Origin: Thermoleophilaceae bacterium
GTDB lineage: Bacteria; Actinomycetota; Thermoleophilia; Solirubrobacterales; Thermoleophilaceae
Reading direction: 5' to 3'
NCBI GenBank assembly: GCA_013695885.1
Contig: JACCZP010000249.1
Coordinates: 1 to 19,900 of the forward strand
DNA: 19,900 bases
Positions 1 to 6,565 of this stretch are shown here, one piece after another. How positions within the stretch are numbered: position 1 is the stretch's first letter; each line of letters opens with the position of its first letter. Below the pieces are notes generated by a model. The model did not search any database and was not told the DNA's origin. It saw nothing but the letters and a program-made list of their open reading frames with translations. A program made the position numbers and the translations under genes.

Positions 1-1413
1 CGGGAGTCCCTGCACGAGCGCGAGCGGCTGCTGCACGTGGCCGGGCACCTCGTCCGGCCCCTGCCCATGGTCATCCCCATCTACGAGTCCGACCGCCGCG
101 GGCCGCGGCTCATCCGCCTCGGAATGGCAGCCTACGACGCCCTGTCGCTGCGCAAGAGCCTCGATCACCATCACGTGCTGAGCGTCGAGGAGCTGCTCGA
201 GCGGGAGCCCGGCCTCGTGCCCGACGGCCTGAAGGGCGGCGCGCTGTACTACGACGCCCAGGTCGAGTTCCCCGAGCGCCTCGTGGTGGAGAACGCGCTG
301 TCGGCGAGGGAGGAGGGCGCGCTGGTGCTCACCTACGCCGGGGTGGAGCGCATCCTCGTCGAGGAGAACGTGGTGCGGGGAGTCGAGCTCCGCGACCGCC
401 TCGGCGGCGGGACGTACACCGCGCGGGGCGAGGTGGTGGTGAACGCCGCCGGTCCGTGGGTCGACGAGGTGCTTCGGGGCGTGCCCCGTCCCAGCCGGCG
501 ATGGATCGGCGGCACCAAGGGGACCCACGTGGTGGTCGCGCCCTTCCCCGGCGCCCCGCGGAGCGCCCTGTACCTGGAGGCCGGCGAGGACGCCCGCCCC
601 TACTTCGTAGTGCCCTGGAACGACCTGTACCTGATCGGAACGACCGACTCGCGCTACGACGGCGACCTCGACCACGTCGAGCCCACCGACGAGGAGATCG
701 ACTACCTCGTGAGAGAGACCAACCGTGTTCTGCCCGGGGCAGGGCTCGACTCGACCTCGGTGCTGTACGCGTACGCCGGGGTGCGGCCGCTCCCCTACGT
801 GGAGGACGGCGCCGCGGGCGCCATCACACGACGCCACATCGTCCACGACCACGCGCCCGACCTGGCCGCCGGGCTCGTCTCGATCGTCGGCGGCAAGCTC
901 ACGACGTACCGCAGCCTGGCCGAGGAGGCCGTGGACCTGGTCCTCCAGCGCCTCGGCCGCCGCAGCCGCGGCTCTCGCACCGCCGAGGTCCCCCTTCCGG
1001 GCGGCTCGGCCGGCCCGTTCGAGGGCTTCGCCGCCACCTTCAAGGCCACGAGCGGCCTGGACGAGGCCACCGCGGAGCGCCTCCTGCGCGTCTATGGGGT
1101 TCGCGCCACCGCAGTCGTGGCGATCGCCGAAGGTGACGCGGCGCTCGGAGAGGCGCTCGAGGGCGCCCCCGGGTCCCTGGCCGCCGAGGTCGTGCACGCC
1201 GTCCGCCACGAGGGCGCGCAGACCCTCGCCGACGTGCTGCTTCGGCGCACGATGGTCGGCCTCGGCCCGACCGCCGGCATCGGGCCGGACCGCGCGGCGG
1301 CTCGGGTGGCGCAGAGCCACCTCGGATGGGACGAGACCCGCGCCGCACGCGAGGTGGAGGACTTCCGCCGCTATATGCGCCGCTACCGCCCGCGCGGGCT
1401 GGCGGAGGCCTGA
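1..1413 (+). CDS. glpD: Glycerol-3-phosphate dehydrogenase, FAD-dependent (5'-truncated)
   Basis: This enzyme oxidises sn-glycerol 3-phosphate to dihydroxyacetone phosphate at the membrane and passes electrons to quinone. The frame is open from base 1, so the N-terminal FAD-binding Rossmann motif lies outside the window; about 470 residues are visible. The first residues (RERLLHVAGHLVRPLP) already match the interior of the GlpD family, so the ATG at 37 is not the start. Other family marks are VNAAGPWVDEV, GGTKGTHVVV, the segment LIGTTDSRYDGD, YAGVRPLP and SIVGGKLTTYRSLAEEAVD, followed by the helical C-terminal GlpA/GlpD domain (LADVLLRRTMVGLG near the end). The gene is convergent with the osmoprotectant operon and separated from it by a GC hairpin. 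Family assignment is firm; respiratory coupling is inferred from the family. Confidence 0.95.
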   Translation, partial: RESLHERERLLHVAGHLVRPLPMVIPIYESDRRGPRLIRLGMAAYDALSLRKSLDHHHVLSVEELLEREPGLVPDGLKGGALYYDAQVEFPERLVVENALSAREEGALVLTYAGVERILVEENVVRGVELRDRLGGGTYTARGEVVVNAAGPWVDEVLRGVPRPSRRWIGGTKGTHVVVAPFPGAPRSALYLEAGEDARPYFVVPWNDLYLIGTTDSRYDGDLDHVEPTDEEIDYLVRETNRVLPGAGLDSTSVLYAYAGVRPLPYVEDGAAGAITRRHIVHDHAPDLAAGLVSIVGGKLTTYRSLAEEAVDLVLQRLGRRSRGSRTAEVPLPGGSAGPFEGFAATFKATSGLDEATAERLLRVYGVRATAVVAIAEGDAALGEALEGAPGSLAAEVVHAVRHEGAQTLADVLLRRTMVGLGPTAGIGPDRAAARVAQSHLGWDETRAAREVEDFRRYMRRYRPRGLAEA

Positions 1414-1419
1414 GCGACG

Positions 1420-1445
1420 GAGCCCCGGCCGTGAGGCCGGGGCTC
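1420..1445. terminator. GC-rich hairpin between convergent genes
   Basis: A perfect 11-bp inverted repeat (GAGCCCCGGCC and its complement) encloses the loop GTGA. It starts 7 nt after the glpD stop and lies 39 nt beyond the stop of the convergent lipoprotein gene. There is no T-run on either side. It is therefore a probable bidirectional stem-loop terminator of the U-tract-less kind common in high-GC bacteria; the function is inferred from position and structure. Confidence 0.6.
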
Positions 1446-1484
1446 GGGATACGGGTTCGGCCTGGTGCGGCCAGGGCGCGTCGG

Positions 1485-2453
1485 CTACTTCGTGAAGCCC
1501 TCCTCCTTGAGGTAGTCGCGCGCCACCTGCTCAGGCTCCTGCTTGTCGATGTCCACGCGCGAGTTCAGCTCGCGCATGACCTCCACGGTGAGCGGCGCCT
1601 GAACCTGCTCGATCACCTTCTGGCCGTCAGGGCCGATCTTCTTCAGCGCATCGTTGCGGATGCCGAACGACACGTTGTACGGGGGGAAGAACTTCTTGTC
1701 GTCCTCGAAGACCGCGTACTTGGGAAGCGTGAGCTGGGCGTCGGTGGTGAAAAGGAAGGCGATGTCCGCCTCCTTGGCGTCGAGGATGTCGTAGGGAGTC
1801 TCGCTCTTGACGGTCTCCTTGAAGTCGAGTCCGTAGACGCGCTTCACCCCGAGGGCGCAGTCGTCGCGCTGGGCGCACTCCGGGTAGGAGGTCACGGTCA
1901 GGTCCTTGGACTTCGGCGCGAGCTCGGAGGTGTTCCTGATGCCGCCGAGCCGGTCCGCGGTCTCCTTCAGGGCGCCGAGCCGGTAGGTGTTCTCGAACGG
2001 CGTGGGTGGGAGCGCGGTGATGTCCTCCTTGGCGAAGGCGGCCTTGGTCTGCTGGTAGGCCGCCTGCGCCTCCTTGGGCACGTCCTCGGTCTTCATGTCG
2101 AAGAACGAGGTGAGCGACGTGCCGGTGTACTCGGGGTAGCCGTCGATCTGCCCGCCCTTGAGCGCCTTGAAGGCGATTTGCTCGGAGCCTAGGTCGAGCT
2201 GCTTCTTGACCTTGAAGCCGGCTGCCTCGAGCGCCTGGGCGTAGATCTCGCCGAGGACGTACTGCTCGGTGAAGTTCTTCGAGCCCACCGTGATATCGCC
2301 CTTGGTCTCGGCGCCGGGGACCTTCTGGATGGCCTTGGCACCCCCGCCGGCAGGCGGGGCACCGCCTCCGCCGCCCTGCTCGCCGCAGGCGGCCACCACC
2401 ATGGCCAGGGACAATGCGGCGAGTGCCGCGATGATGAGTCGAATCGATCTCAC
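1485..2453 (-). CDS. Osmoprotectant ABC transporter, substrate-binding lipoprotein (OpuAC/OsmF-type)
   Basis: This 322-residue protein should capture a quaternary-amine osmolyte (glycine betaine, choline or similar) outside the membrane and deliver it to the permeases. The N-terminus is a lipoprotein signal: basic MRSIR, a hydrophobic stretch, and lipobox VAAC with the lipidated Cys at 23, then a Gly/Pro-rich linker. The mature domain opens with ITVGSKNFTEQYVLGEIYAQ and contains GGQIDGYPEYTGTS, both hallmarks of the OpuAC/OsmF periplasmic-binding family. The GTG start overlaps the stop of the preceding permease (GTGA), indicating translational coupling, and it is the last gene of the operon. 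Substrate identity cannot be read from the sequence; the aromatic cage residues were not assigned. Confidence 0.93.
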   Translation of the reverse strand: MRSIRLIIAALAALSLAMVVAACGEQGGGGGAPPAGGGAKAIQKVPGAETKGDITVGSKNFTEQYVLGEIYAQALEAAGFKVKKQLDLGSEQIAFKALKGGQIDGYPEYTGTSLTSFFDMKTEDVPKEAQAAYQQTKAAFAKEDITALPPTPFENTYRLGALKETADRLGGIRNTSELAPKSKDLTVTSYPECAQRDDCALGVKRVYGLDFKETVKSETPYDILDAKEADIAFLFTTDAQLTLPKYAVFEDDKKFFPPYNVSFGIRNDALKKIGPDGQKVIEQVQAPLTVEVMRELNSRVDIDKQEPEQVARDYLKEEGFTK

Positions 2454-3208
2454 GTTGTCTGAGTCCTCCTTCTGAGGGTTGCGAACAATCCGCGCCGGCG
2501 CTCCGGCGCGACGGTCTTGAGGCCTCGGGGGGTAATGGCCTGCTGCACGGCTCCGAGTCCGGCTGAGATGACGAGGGTCAGGATCGCCACCAGGACGGCC
2601 GCCCCGAGCTGCCCGGCCGGGCCGTGGACGTTCGGGGAAAGGATCGGCACGCCCAGCGTGTCCACGCTGGCGAACGGCGCGATGGTCGCGGTGGCCACCA
2701 CCGCCACGGTGGCGATGCGGATGCCGCTGAACGTCGTCGGGAGCCCGAGCGGGAACTCGACCCGGCGGAGGATCTGGCCCTCGGTGAGGCCCATGCCGCG
2801 AGCGGCGTCCACGGTGTCGGGCTCGATCTGGGTGGTGGCCACGTACGTGCTGGTGAGGATCGGCGGGATCGCGAGGAGCACGAGCACCAATCCGAAGGCG
2901 TCGAAGCCCACGCCGATGTAGGCGATGAAGAAGCCGATCAGCGCCAGCGGGGGGATCGCGCGCCCTGCGTTGGTGATGTTCACGGCCAGGAACTCGGCGC
3001 GACGCGTGTGGCCGAGGTAGAGCCCGAGCGGCACGGCGATGAGGACGGCCACCGCCACCGAGACGAAGGACAGGACCAGGTGGTTGACGAGGTACGGGAT
3101 GAGCGCCGGTCCTCCGACCTGAAGGCCTCCTGTCACGGACTCACCGCCGACGAACACGTAGCGGAAGGCGTCGACGAACTCCGGGACCACGGCGAGCGGG
3201 AGGATCAC
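2450..3208 (-). CDS. Osmoprotectant ABC transporter, permease 2
   Basis: This is a 252-residue inner-membrane subunit of the osmolyte importer. It has several hydrophobic segments (LVLSFVSVAVAVLIAVPLGL, ALIGFFIAYIGVGFDAFGL, AAVLVAILTLVISAGLGAV) and the EAA loop that contacts the ATPase (DAARGMGLTEGQILRRVEFP). The frame stays open far upstream, but only by running out of frame through the neighbouring permease gene. I chose the GTG at 3208 because it overlaps the upstream stop as GTGA, the same arrangement used by the next gene, and because the length then suits OpuCB/OpuCD-type permeases. The C-terminus is basic (PERRRGLFATLRRRTQTT) and presumably cytoplasmic. Confidence 0.92.
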   Translation of the reverse strand: MILPLAVVPEFVDAFRYVFVGGESVTGGLQVGGPALIPYLVNHLVLSFVSVAVAVLIAVPLGLYLGHTRRAEFLAVNITNAGRAIPPLALIGFFIAYIGVGFDAFGLVLVLLAIPPILTSTYVATTQIEPDTVDAARGMGLTEGQILRRVEFPLGLPTTFSGIRIATVAVVATATIAPFASVDTLGVPILSPNVHGPAGQLGAAVLVAILTLVISAGLGAVQQAITPRGLKTVAPERRRGLFATLRRRTQTT

Positions 3209-3852
3209 GTGAGCCTCGCCCGGGTCCAGGGGGTGGACGCCTTCTGGAGCGTGCGGATGAGGGAGTCGAGGGCGACCGCGAGCAGGACGCAGAGTCCGCC
3301 GGCCACGACGACATTCGACTTGAACGAGATCTGCGACTCGATCGACTCGCCGAGGCCCCCTGCGCCGGCGAGGAAGGCCAGAGTGGCGAGCCCGACTGTG
3401 GTGACCGACGCGATCCGGAGACCGGCGAAGATCTCGGGAAGGGCGAGCGGAAGCTCGACCTTCCACAGGAGCTGGCGCTCGGTCAGGCCCATGCCTCGCG
3501 CCGAGTCCTTGATGTCCTCGGGCACGCCCGCGAGTCCGGTGACCATGCTCCGGAGCATGGCGTTGAGCGAGTAGGCGGTCAGCGCGATGAGCGCGGAGAC
3601 CGTGCCGAAGCCCGTGAACGGCAGGAGCAGGAGGAACGCCGCCGGGCTGGGGATGGTGTAGAGCACCTCCGTGAGCCCGACCAGCGGCCCGTTCAGTCGC
3701 CGCCGGCGGTGCGCGACGACGGCCATGACGGCGGCGATCGCGAAGCCGATGACCACGGACACGACCGTCAGGAGCACGTGCTGGAAGAACGGATCGACGT
3801 AGCGGTCCCAGTTCTGCACGATCCACTCGGGGCAGAAGCCGTTCTCGGCCAC
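3205..3852 (-). CDS. Osmoprotectant ABC transporter, permease 1
   Basis: This is a 215-residue inner-membrane permease of the BPD_transp_1 family, the first of two in the operon. Visible features are a periplasmic-like N-terminus (WDRYVDPFFQHV), hydrophobic segments (VLLTVVSVVIGFAIAAVMAVV, AAFLLLLPFTGFGTVSALIAL), the family sequence LTEVLYTIPSPAAF and the EAA loop (DSARGMGLTERQLLWKVELP). GTG at 3852 is used as the start, with a GGGAG element about 9 nt upstream. It follows the ATPase stop by 57 nt and overlaps permease 2 by 4 nt. Its EAA loop is nearly the same as that of permease 2, so the two are paralogues that probably form a heterodimer. Confidence 0.92.
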   Translation of the reverse strand: MAENGFCPEWIVQNWDRYVDPFFQHVLLTVVSVVIGFAIAAVMAVVAHRRRRLNGPLVGLTEVLYTIPSPAAFLLLLPFTGFGTVSALIALTAYSLNAMLRSMVTGLAGVPEDIKDSARGMGLTERQLLWKVELPLALPEIFAGLRIASVTTVGLATLAFLAGAGGLGESIESQISFKSNVVVAGGLCVLLAVALDSLIRTLQKASTPWTRARLT

Positions 3853-3909
3853 GCACCCGGCTCCCGAGCGGTTCCTCTGCTGGGTCTGGGCGAAGAGCGA
3901 AGCGCCTCC

Positions 3910-5106
3910 CTAGGTCGCGAGGGCGTCGGCGCCGGTGCGGGCCGGGGCGACGCCGTGGACCCCCTGGCCGACGAGCTCGATCGAGAGGACCCCGGTGGCC
4001 CGCCCCTGCTCATCGACAACCACCCCGTACTGGAGCTCCGACCCGAGCAGGTCGGCGAGCGCATCGCGCAGGATGTCGTCCATCTCGACGGTCGGCTCCG
4101 CCCGGGAGCGGAGATCGGCCTTGACCTCCTCGCCGGCGTAGGCGCGGTCGCTCAGCCAGCCGATCGGGCAGCCGTCCTCGTCGACGAGCAACGGGATCTT
4201 GACGTCGGCCTTCTCCAGCTTCTGCCGCACGGACGCGGTCGTCTCGCCCTTTCGCACCATCGGCGCCTGCCACAGGTCGATGTCCCTGACGCGCTGCAGC
4301 GCGAGGCGCTTGAGCGCCCGGTCGTTGCCCACGAAGTCCTTCACGAACTCGTCGGCGGGATTCATGAGCAGCTCCGCCGGTTCGGCGTACTGGGCCAGCC
4401 GACCGCCCTGCTTGAGGATCGCGATCCGGTCACCCATCTTGATGGCCTCGTCGATGTCGTGCGTTACGAAGACGATGGTCTTGCGGAGCTCCACCTGTAG
4501 GCGCAGAAACTCGTTCTGAAGGCGCTCGCGGTTGATCGGGTCGATGGCCCCGAACGGCTCGTCCATGAGCATCAGCGGGGGATCGGTCGCCAGCGCGCGG
4601 GCGACGCCGATGCGCTGGCGCTGTCCTCCGGAGAGCTGAGCGGGATAGCGGTCGCGGGTCTGCTCGGGGTCGAGCTGGACGAGTTGGAGGAGCTCCTCGA
4701 CACGCGCGGCGATGCGGTCCCTGTCCCATCCGAGCAGCTTCGGAACGGTCGCGATGTTGTCCGCGATCGTGAGGTGAGGGAAGAGCCCCACCTGTTGGAT
4801 CACATAGCCGATCTCTCGCCGGAGCTCGTACGGCGTGCGGTCGGTGACGCTCTGACCTCCCACGAGAATGTCGCCGTCGGTGATCTCGACCATGCGGTTG
4901 ACCATCCGCATCGCGGTCGTCTTGCCGCACCCCGACGGCCCGACCAGCACGCAGATCTCGCCGGCTGGGACTTCGAGCGAGAGATGGTCGACCGCGGGCT
5001 CCTCCTGCCCTGGATATAGCTTCACGACATCCCGGAGCTCGAGCGTGGCGGCTTGGCGCCCGGCCGGGGATGCGGTACTCGTCTGGGCGGGGTCGGAGGC
5101 GTTCAC
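3910..5106 (-). CDS. Osmoprotectant ABC transporter, ATP-binding protein with CBS pair
   Basis: This 398-residue ATPase powers the osmolyte importer. The ABC domain shows Walker A GPSGCGKTT (56-64), the Q-loop at about Q104/Q105, signature LSGGQRQRIG (158-167), Walker B LMLMDEP (178-184) and the switch His in VTHD (H216). A C-terminal CBS pair (about 280-385) follows; in OpuA/OpuC-type ATPases it senses ionic strength or cyclic di-AMP, and which ligand applies here is unknown. The frame is open far upstream, so the start is a choice: GTG at 5106 gives the usual distance to the first beta strand, and there is no strong Shine-Dalgarno. A TAACAT box at 5142-5137 is a possible -10. This is the first gene of a four-gene operon. 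Confidence 0.93.
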   Translation of the reverse strand: MNASDPAQTSTASPAGRQAATLELRDVVKLYPGQEEPAVDHLSLEVPAGEICVLVGPSGCGKTTAMRMVNRMVEITDGDILVGGQSVTDRTPYELRREIGYVIQQVGLFPHLTIADNIATVPKLLGWDRDRIAARVEELLQLVQLDPEQTRDRYPAQLSGGQRQRIGVARALATDPPLMLMDEPFGAIDPINRERLQNEFLRLQVELRKTIVFVTHDIDEAIKMGDRIAILKQGGRLAQYAEPAELLMNPADEFVKDFVGNDRALKRLALQRVRDIDLWQAPMVRKGETTASVRQKLEKADVKIPLLVDEDGCPIGWLSDRAYAGEEVKADLRSRAEPTVEMDDILRDALADLLGSELQYGVVVDEQGRATGVLSIELVGQGVHGVAPARTGADALAT

Positions 5107-5136
5107 GACGCGGGGCCCGCCGGGCGGCGGACGACG

Positions 5137-5142
5137 GATGTT
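5137..5142 (-). promoter_or_regulatory. Candidate -10 box (TAACAT) for the osmoprotectant operon
   Basis: TAACAT on the minus strand ends 30 nt before the GTG start of the ATPase gene. No recognisable -35 element sits 16-18 nt upstream, so the assignment rests on position and the TAnnnT pattern only. Confidence 0.25.
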
Positions 5143-5365
5143 AACGCGGGGGCCCGGCCCTGGCGGACCCCTCGCGAAGCGCCAGACGATCGAGCTCGGA
5201 GGCGAGGGAGAGTCGCAGTGCGGCGAGTTCCTCCCCGTTCGCCGAGCGGTCGATTCCACTCTCCCAGGCGTCCGCGCTGCCGATCGCGGGGAGTGGGCGC
5301 GCCGCCTCCGCCGCGGTCTCTCGGCCTCTGAGGCGCCGGGCCCCGGCACGTCCCCTGTCAAACAC
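5141..5365 (-). CDS. Doubtful small protein upstream of the osmoprotectant ATPase
   Basis: The 74-codon frame from GTG 5365 (open further to 5458) ends at TAA 5141, 34 nt before the ATPase start and on the same strand. Third codon positions are about 80% GC, lower than in the clear genes around it but above what chance alone demands. The C-terminal half (ANGEELAALRLSLASELDRL) would form an amphipathic helix. I do not recognise a family, there is no good ribosome binding site, and the sequence could equally be non-coding leader DNA of the operon. Confidence 0.2.
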   Translation of the reverse strand: MFDRGRAGARRLRGRETAAEAARPLPAIGSADAWESGIDRSANGEELAALRLSLASELDRLALREGSARAGPPR

Positions 5366-5457
5366 GCGGGCAAGGAGGCTGGGGGCCACTCGACGAGGGT
5401 ACGGTCGCGCCCGGACAGGTGGCCGCGGCGAGCGCCTGTGGCTTCGGGTCGTGTCCA

Positions 5458-5511
5458 TGCCCCGGCTTCACACCGTCCTGTCGGAGTGCCCTCCTGGGGC
5501 ACCAGGGCAGG
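5458..5511 (-). repeat. Hairpin repeat, copy 1
   Basis: This copy shares with copy 2 the plus-strand core GTGCCCTCCTGGGGCACC followed by [A/G]GGGCAGG (5486-5511; 26 nt with one difference) and an outer TGCCCCGGC arm at 5458-5466. The core is itself a stem, GTGCCC/GGGCAC with loop TCCTG. The outer arms TGCCCCGG (5458) and CCAGGGCA pair with one exception. That exception is a C-A mismatch on the plus strand but a U-G wobble if the minus strand is transcribed. Confidence 0.7.
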
Positions 5512-5530
5512 GCACTGGACGATGTCAGCC

Positions 5531-5584
5531 TGCCCCGGCGTCGAAGTGTCCCATCCCCGTGCCCTCCTGGGGCACCGGGGCAGG
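5531..5584 (-). repeat. Hairpin repeat, copy 2, directly behind the AbiEi/DUF559 gene
   Basis: The second copy lies exactly 73 bp from the first. The outer arms are a perfect 10-bp inverted repeat, CCTGCCCCGG (5529-5538) and CCGGGGCAGG (5575-5584), enclosing the inner GTGCCC/GGGCAC hairpin (5559-5575). It begins 7 nt after the minus-strand gene stop at 5591, so it could serve as that gene's terminator. Two near-identical copies suggest a dispersed repeat element rather than a one-off terminator. Confidence 0.7.
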
Positions 5585-5590
5585 AAGGTC

Positions 5591-6481
5591 TTAGTCTCGC
5601 AACAACGGCCGGAGCTCCGCGAGCATGAGTTTCGGCTGCTCGAAGACGTCGCCGTAGGTGTAGCGGCGAAACTCGTCTCCACGCGCCCGAGCCTCGCGTT
5701 CGCGGCGGCGATCCTGCTCCCAGGCGTGGCGCGAGCTGTGGTAGCGGTAGCCGTCGAGCTCCACGGTGAGTCCCCGGGCGGGCCAACGGCAGTCCACGCG
5801 CCGACTCCCGGCGGGGCGATTTGTTCGCGGAAGGGGGAGCTCCGCTTCGCGCAGGCGCTCGAGGAACCCCGCCTCCAGTCGGCTGAGCGTGACCGGGGCA
5901 TCGCCACGCAGGATCACCCGGAACTTCCCGGCGCCCCGGCTGGTCGGCCGCCGATCGAGCACGGACTCGACCTGGCGCGGAGTCGTCCCGTGGCAGACGC
6001 CGGCCTCGTGGCAGGCCCGCGCCAGGTCGTCGACGTCGAGCGTGGCGCCAAGGTCGACAAGGGTGCGCGCGACCGTCGTGCACGGGATCCCGCGGACACA
6101 CATGACGTCCCGGAGGTCGATGCGCCGCGATCGCACCGTGCGGACCCCAGGGATCTGTCGCTCGGTCGGCGTGATCACCTCGGGTTCGGGTGGCGTGCCG
6201 TTCAGCAGGCCGATCAGGTGTCCCGCCGCCGCGCCGGCGAGGAACGCCCCGCGGCCGCACGCCCGGACCGCCGCCAGGTAGCGGGCTTCGAGGCTCGGTG
6301 CGCGATGACCCACGCGGTAGACGCCCGGATGCACACGGAGGAGTGCGCCAGTGTCAAGTCGGTGCCGAATCTCCTTCAGGGTCAGACCGGCGCCCAGTGA
6401 CTCTGCACGCGTCACCACCCCGTGGTTGCGACCGGCGATCCGAGCCAGCTTTCGCTCCACAGTGAGGTGGTTTGCTCGCAT
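5591..6481 (-). CDS. AbiEi-like winged-helix / DUF559 (Vsr-like) fusion protein
   Basis: This 296-residue protein has two regions. The N-terminus (about 5-60) resembles the AbiEi-type antitoxin DNA-binding domain: an initial helix, HGVVTRAESLGAGLT, then IRHRLDTGALLRVHPGVYRVG. The middle (60-180) continues as in AbiEi proteins (GIPCTTVARTLVDLGA). The C-terminus is DUF559-like, of the Vsr/PD-(D/E)XK nuclease fold: E203 on a helix, D230, then VELDGYRYHSS with E241 and D243, and a basic helix WEQDRRREREAR. The key acidic residues are present, so activity is possible but unproven. I chose ATG 6481; GTG 6484 is immediately upstream. No AbiEii toxin gene adjoins it, so it looks like an orphan. Two hairpin repeats follow the stop, and an inverted repeat overlaps the start. 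Confidence 0.85.
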   Translation of the reverse strand: MRANHLTVERKLARIAGRNHGVVTRAESLGAGLTLKEIRHRLDTGALLRVHPGVYRVGHRAPSLEARYLAAVRACGRGAFLAGAAAGHLIGLLNGTPPEPEVITPTERQIPGVRTVRSRRIDLRDVMCVRGIPCTTVARTLVDLGATLDVDDLARACHEAGVCHGTTPRQVESVLDRRPTSRGAGKFRVILRGDAPVTLSRLEAGFLERLREAELPLPRTNRPAGSRRVDCRWPARGLTVELDGYRYHSSRHAWEQDRRREREARARGDEFRRYTYGDVFEQPKLMLAELRPLLRD

Positions 6482-6496
6482 CACCTATCAGAGGTG
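6482..6496. promoter_or_regulatory. Candidate operator at the AbiEi/DUF559 gene start
   Basis: CACCT-ATCAG-AGGTG is a perfect 5-bp inverted repeat with a 5-nt spacer, sitting on the start codon region of the minus-strand gene. A third copy of the half-site, GAGGTG, lies at 6464-6469, in direct orientation to the one at 6491-6496. AbiEi antitoxins are known to autoregulate by binding inverted repeats, so this is a plausible but unproven site. Repeats this short can also arise by chance. Confidence 0.3.
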
Positions 6497-6552
6497 TGGG
6501 CCTCCCGAGCTCGCCCCCCGGACAGGAGTGGCCATGGGCACGCCCGCCCTCC

Positions 6553-6558
6553 TAAGGT
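6553..6558 (+). promoter_or_regulatory. TAAGGT box ahead of the small thioredoxin-fold gene
   Basis: TAAGGT ends 7 nt before the GTG start at 6566. It can be read as a -10 box for a leaderless transcript, as with TAGCAT before the quinone oxidoreductase gene, or as an AAGG ribosome binding site at normal spacing. Either reading supports GTG 6566 as the start. Confidence 0.35.
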
Positions 6559-6565
6559 CTCCGCC

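Larger units (their letters stand above)
5107..5457. other. Gene-poor spacer upstream of the osmoprotectant operon
   Basis: Together with the adjoining repeat units (5458-5584), this is the only stretch over 300 bases without a convincing gene. It holds a doubtful small minus-strand frame (5141-5365, possibly extending to 5458), a TTGACA hexamer on the minus strand (5361-5356) with no matching -10, and the TAACAT box near the ATPase start. Base composition stays GC-rich. I see no tRNA-like or riboswitch-like fold that I can name. Confidence 0.5.

Noticed and set aside
1326..2192. Open plus-strand frame of 288 codons opposite the lipoprotein gene
   Set aside because: It is antisense to a gene with a clear family, has the low-complexity Leu/Gly/Glu/Arg make-up of GC-rich shadow frames, and has no recognisable domain.
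3209..3856. Longer version of permease 2 starting at 3856
   Set aside because: The extension is the upstream permease gene read in the wrong frame; the real start is the GTGA overlap at 3208.
5356..5361. TTGACA on the minus strand as a -35 box
   Set aside because: No TAnnnT-like hexamer occurs 15-19 nt downstream, so it does not form a promoter by itself.
5458..5584. CRISPR array
   Set aside because: There are only two repeats, each a large hairpin unit with a 19-nt gap, and no cas gene in the window. The structure fits a hairpin element or terminator better.
5107..5907. N-terminal extension of the osmoprotectant ATPase up to 5907
   Set aside because: The extra 267 residues are Pro/Arg/Ser-rich, cross the hairpin repeats and run over the DUF559 gene in another frame. 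ABC ATPases of this type do not have such a domain.
4868..6400. Open plus-strand frame of 510 codons across the ATPase start, the spacer and the DUF559 gene
   Set aside because: It crosses two gene boundaries on the opposite strand and has shadow-frame composition.
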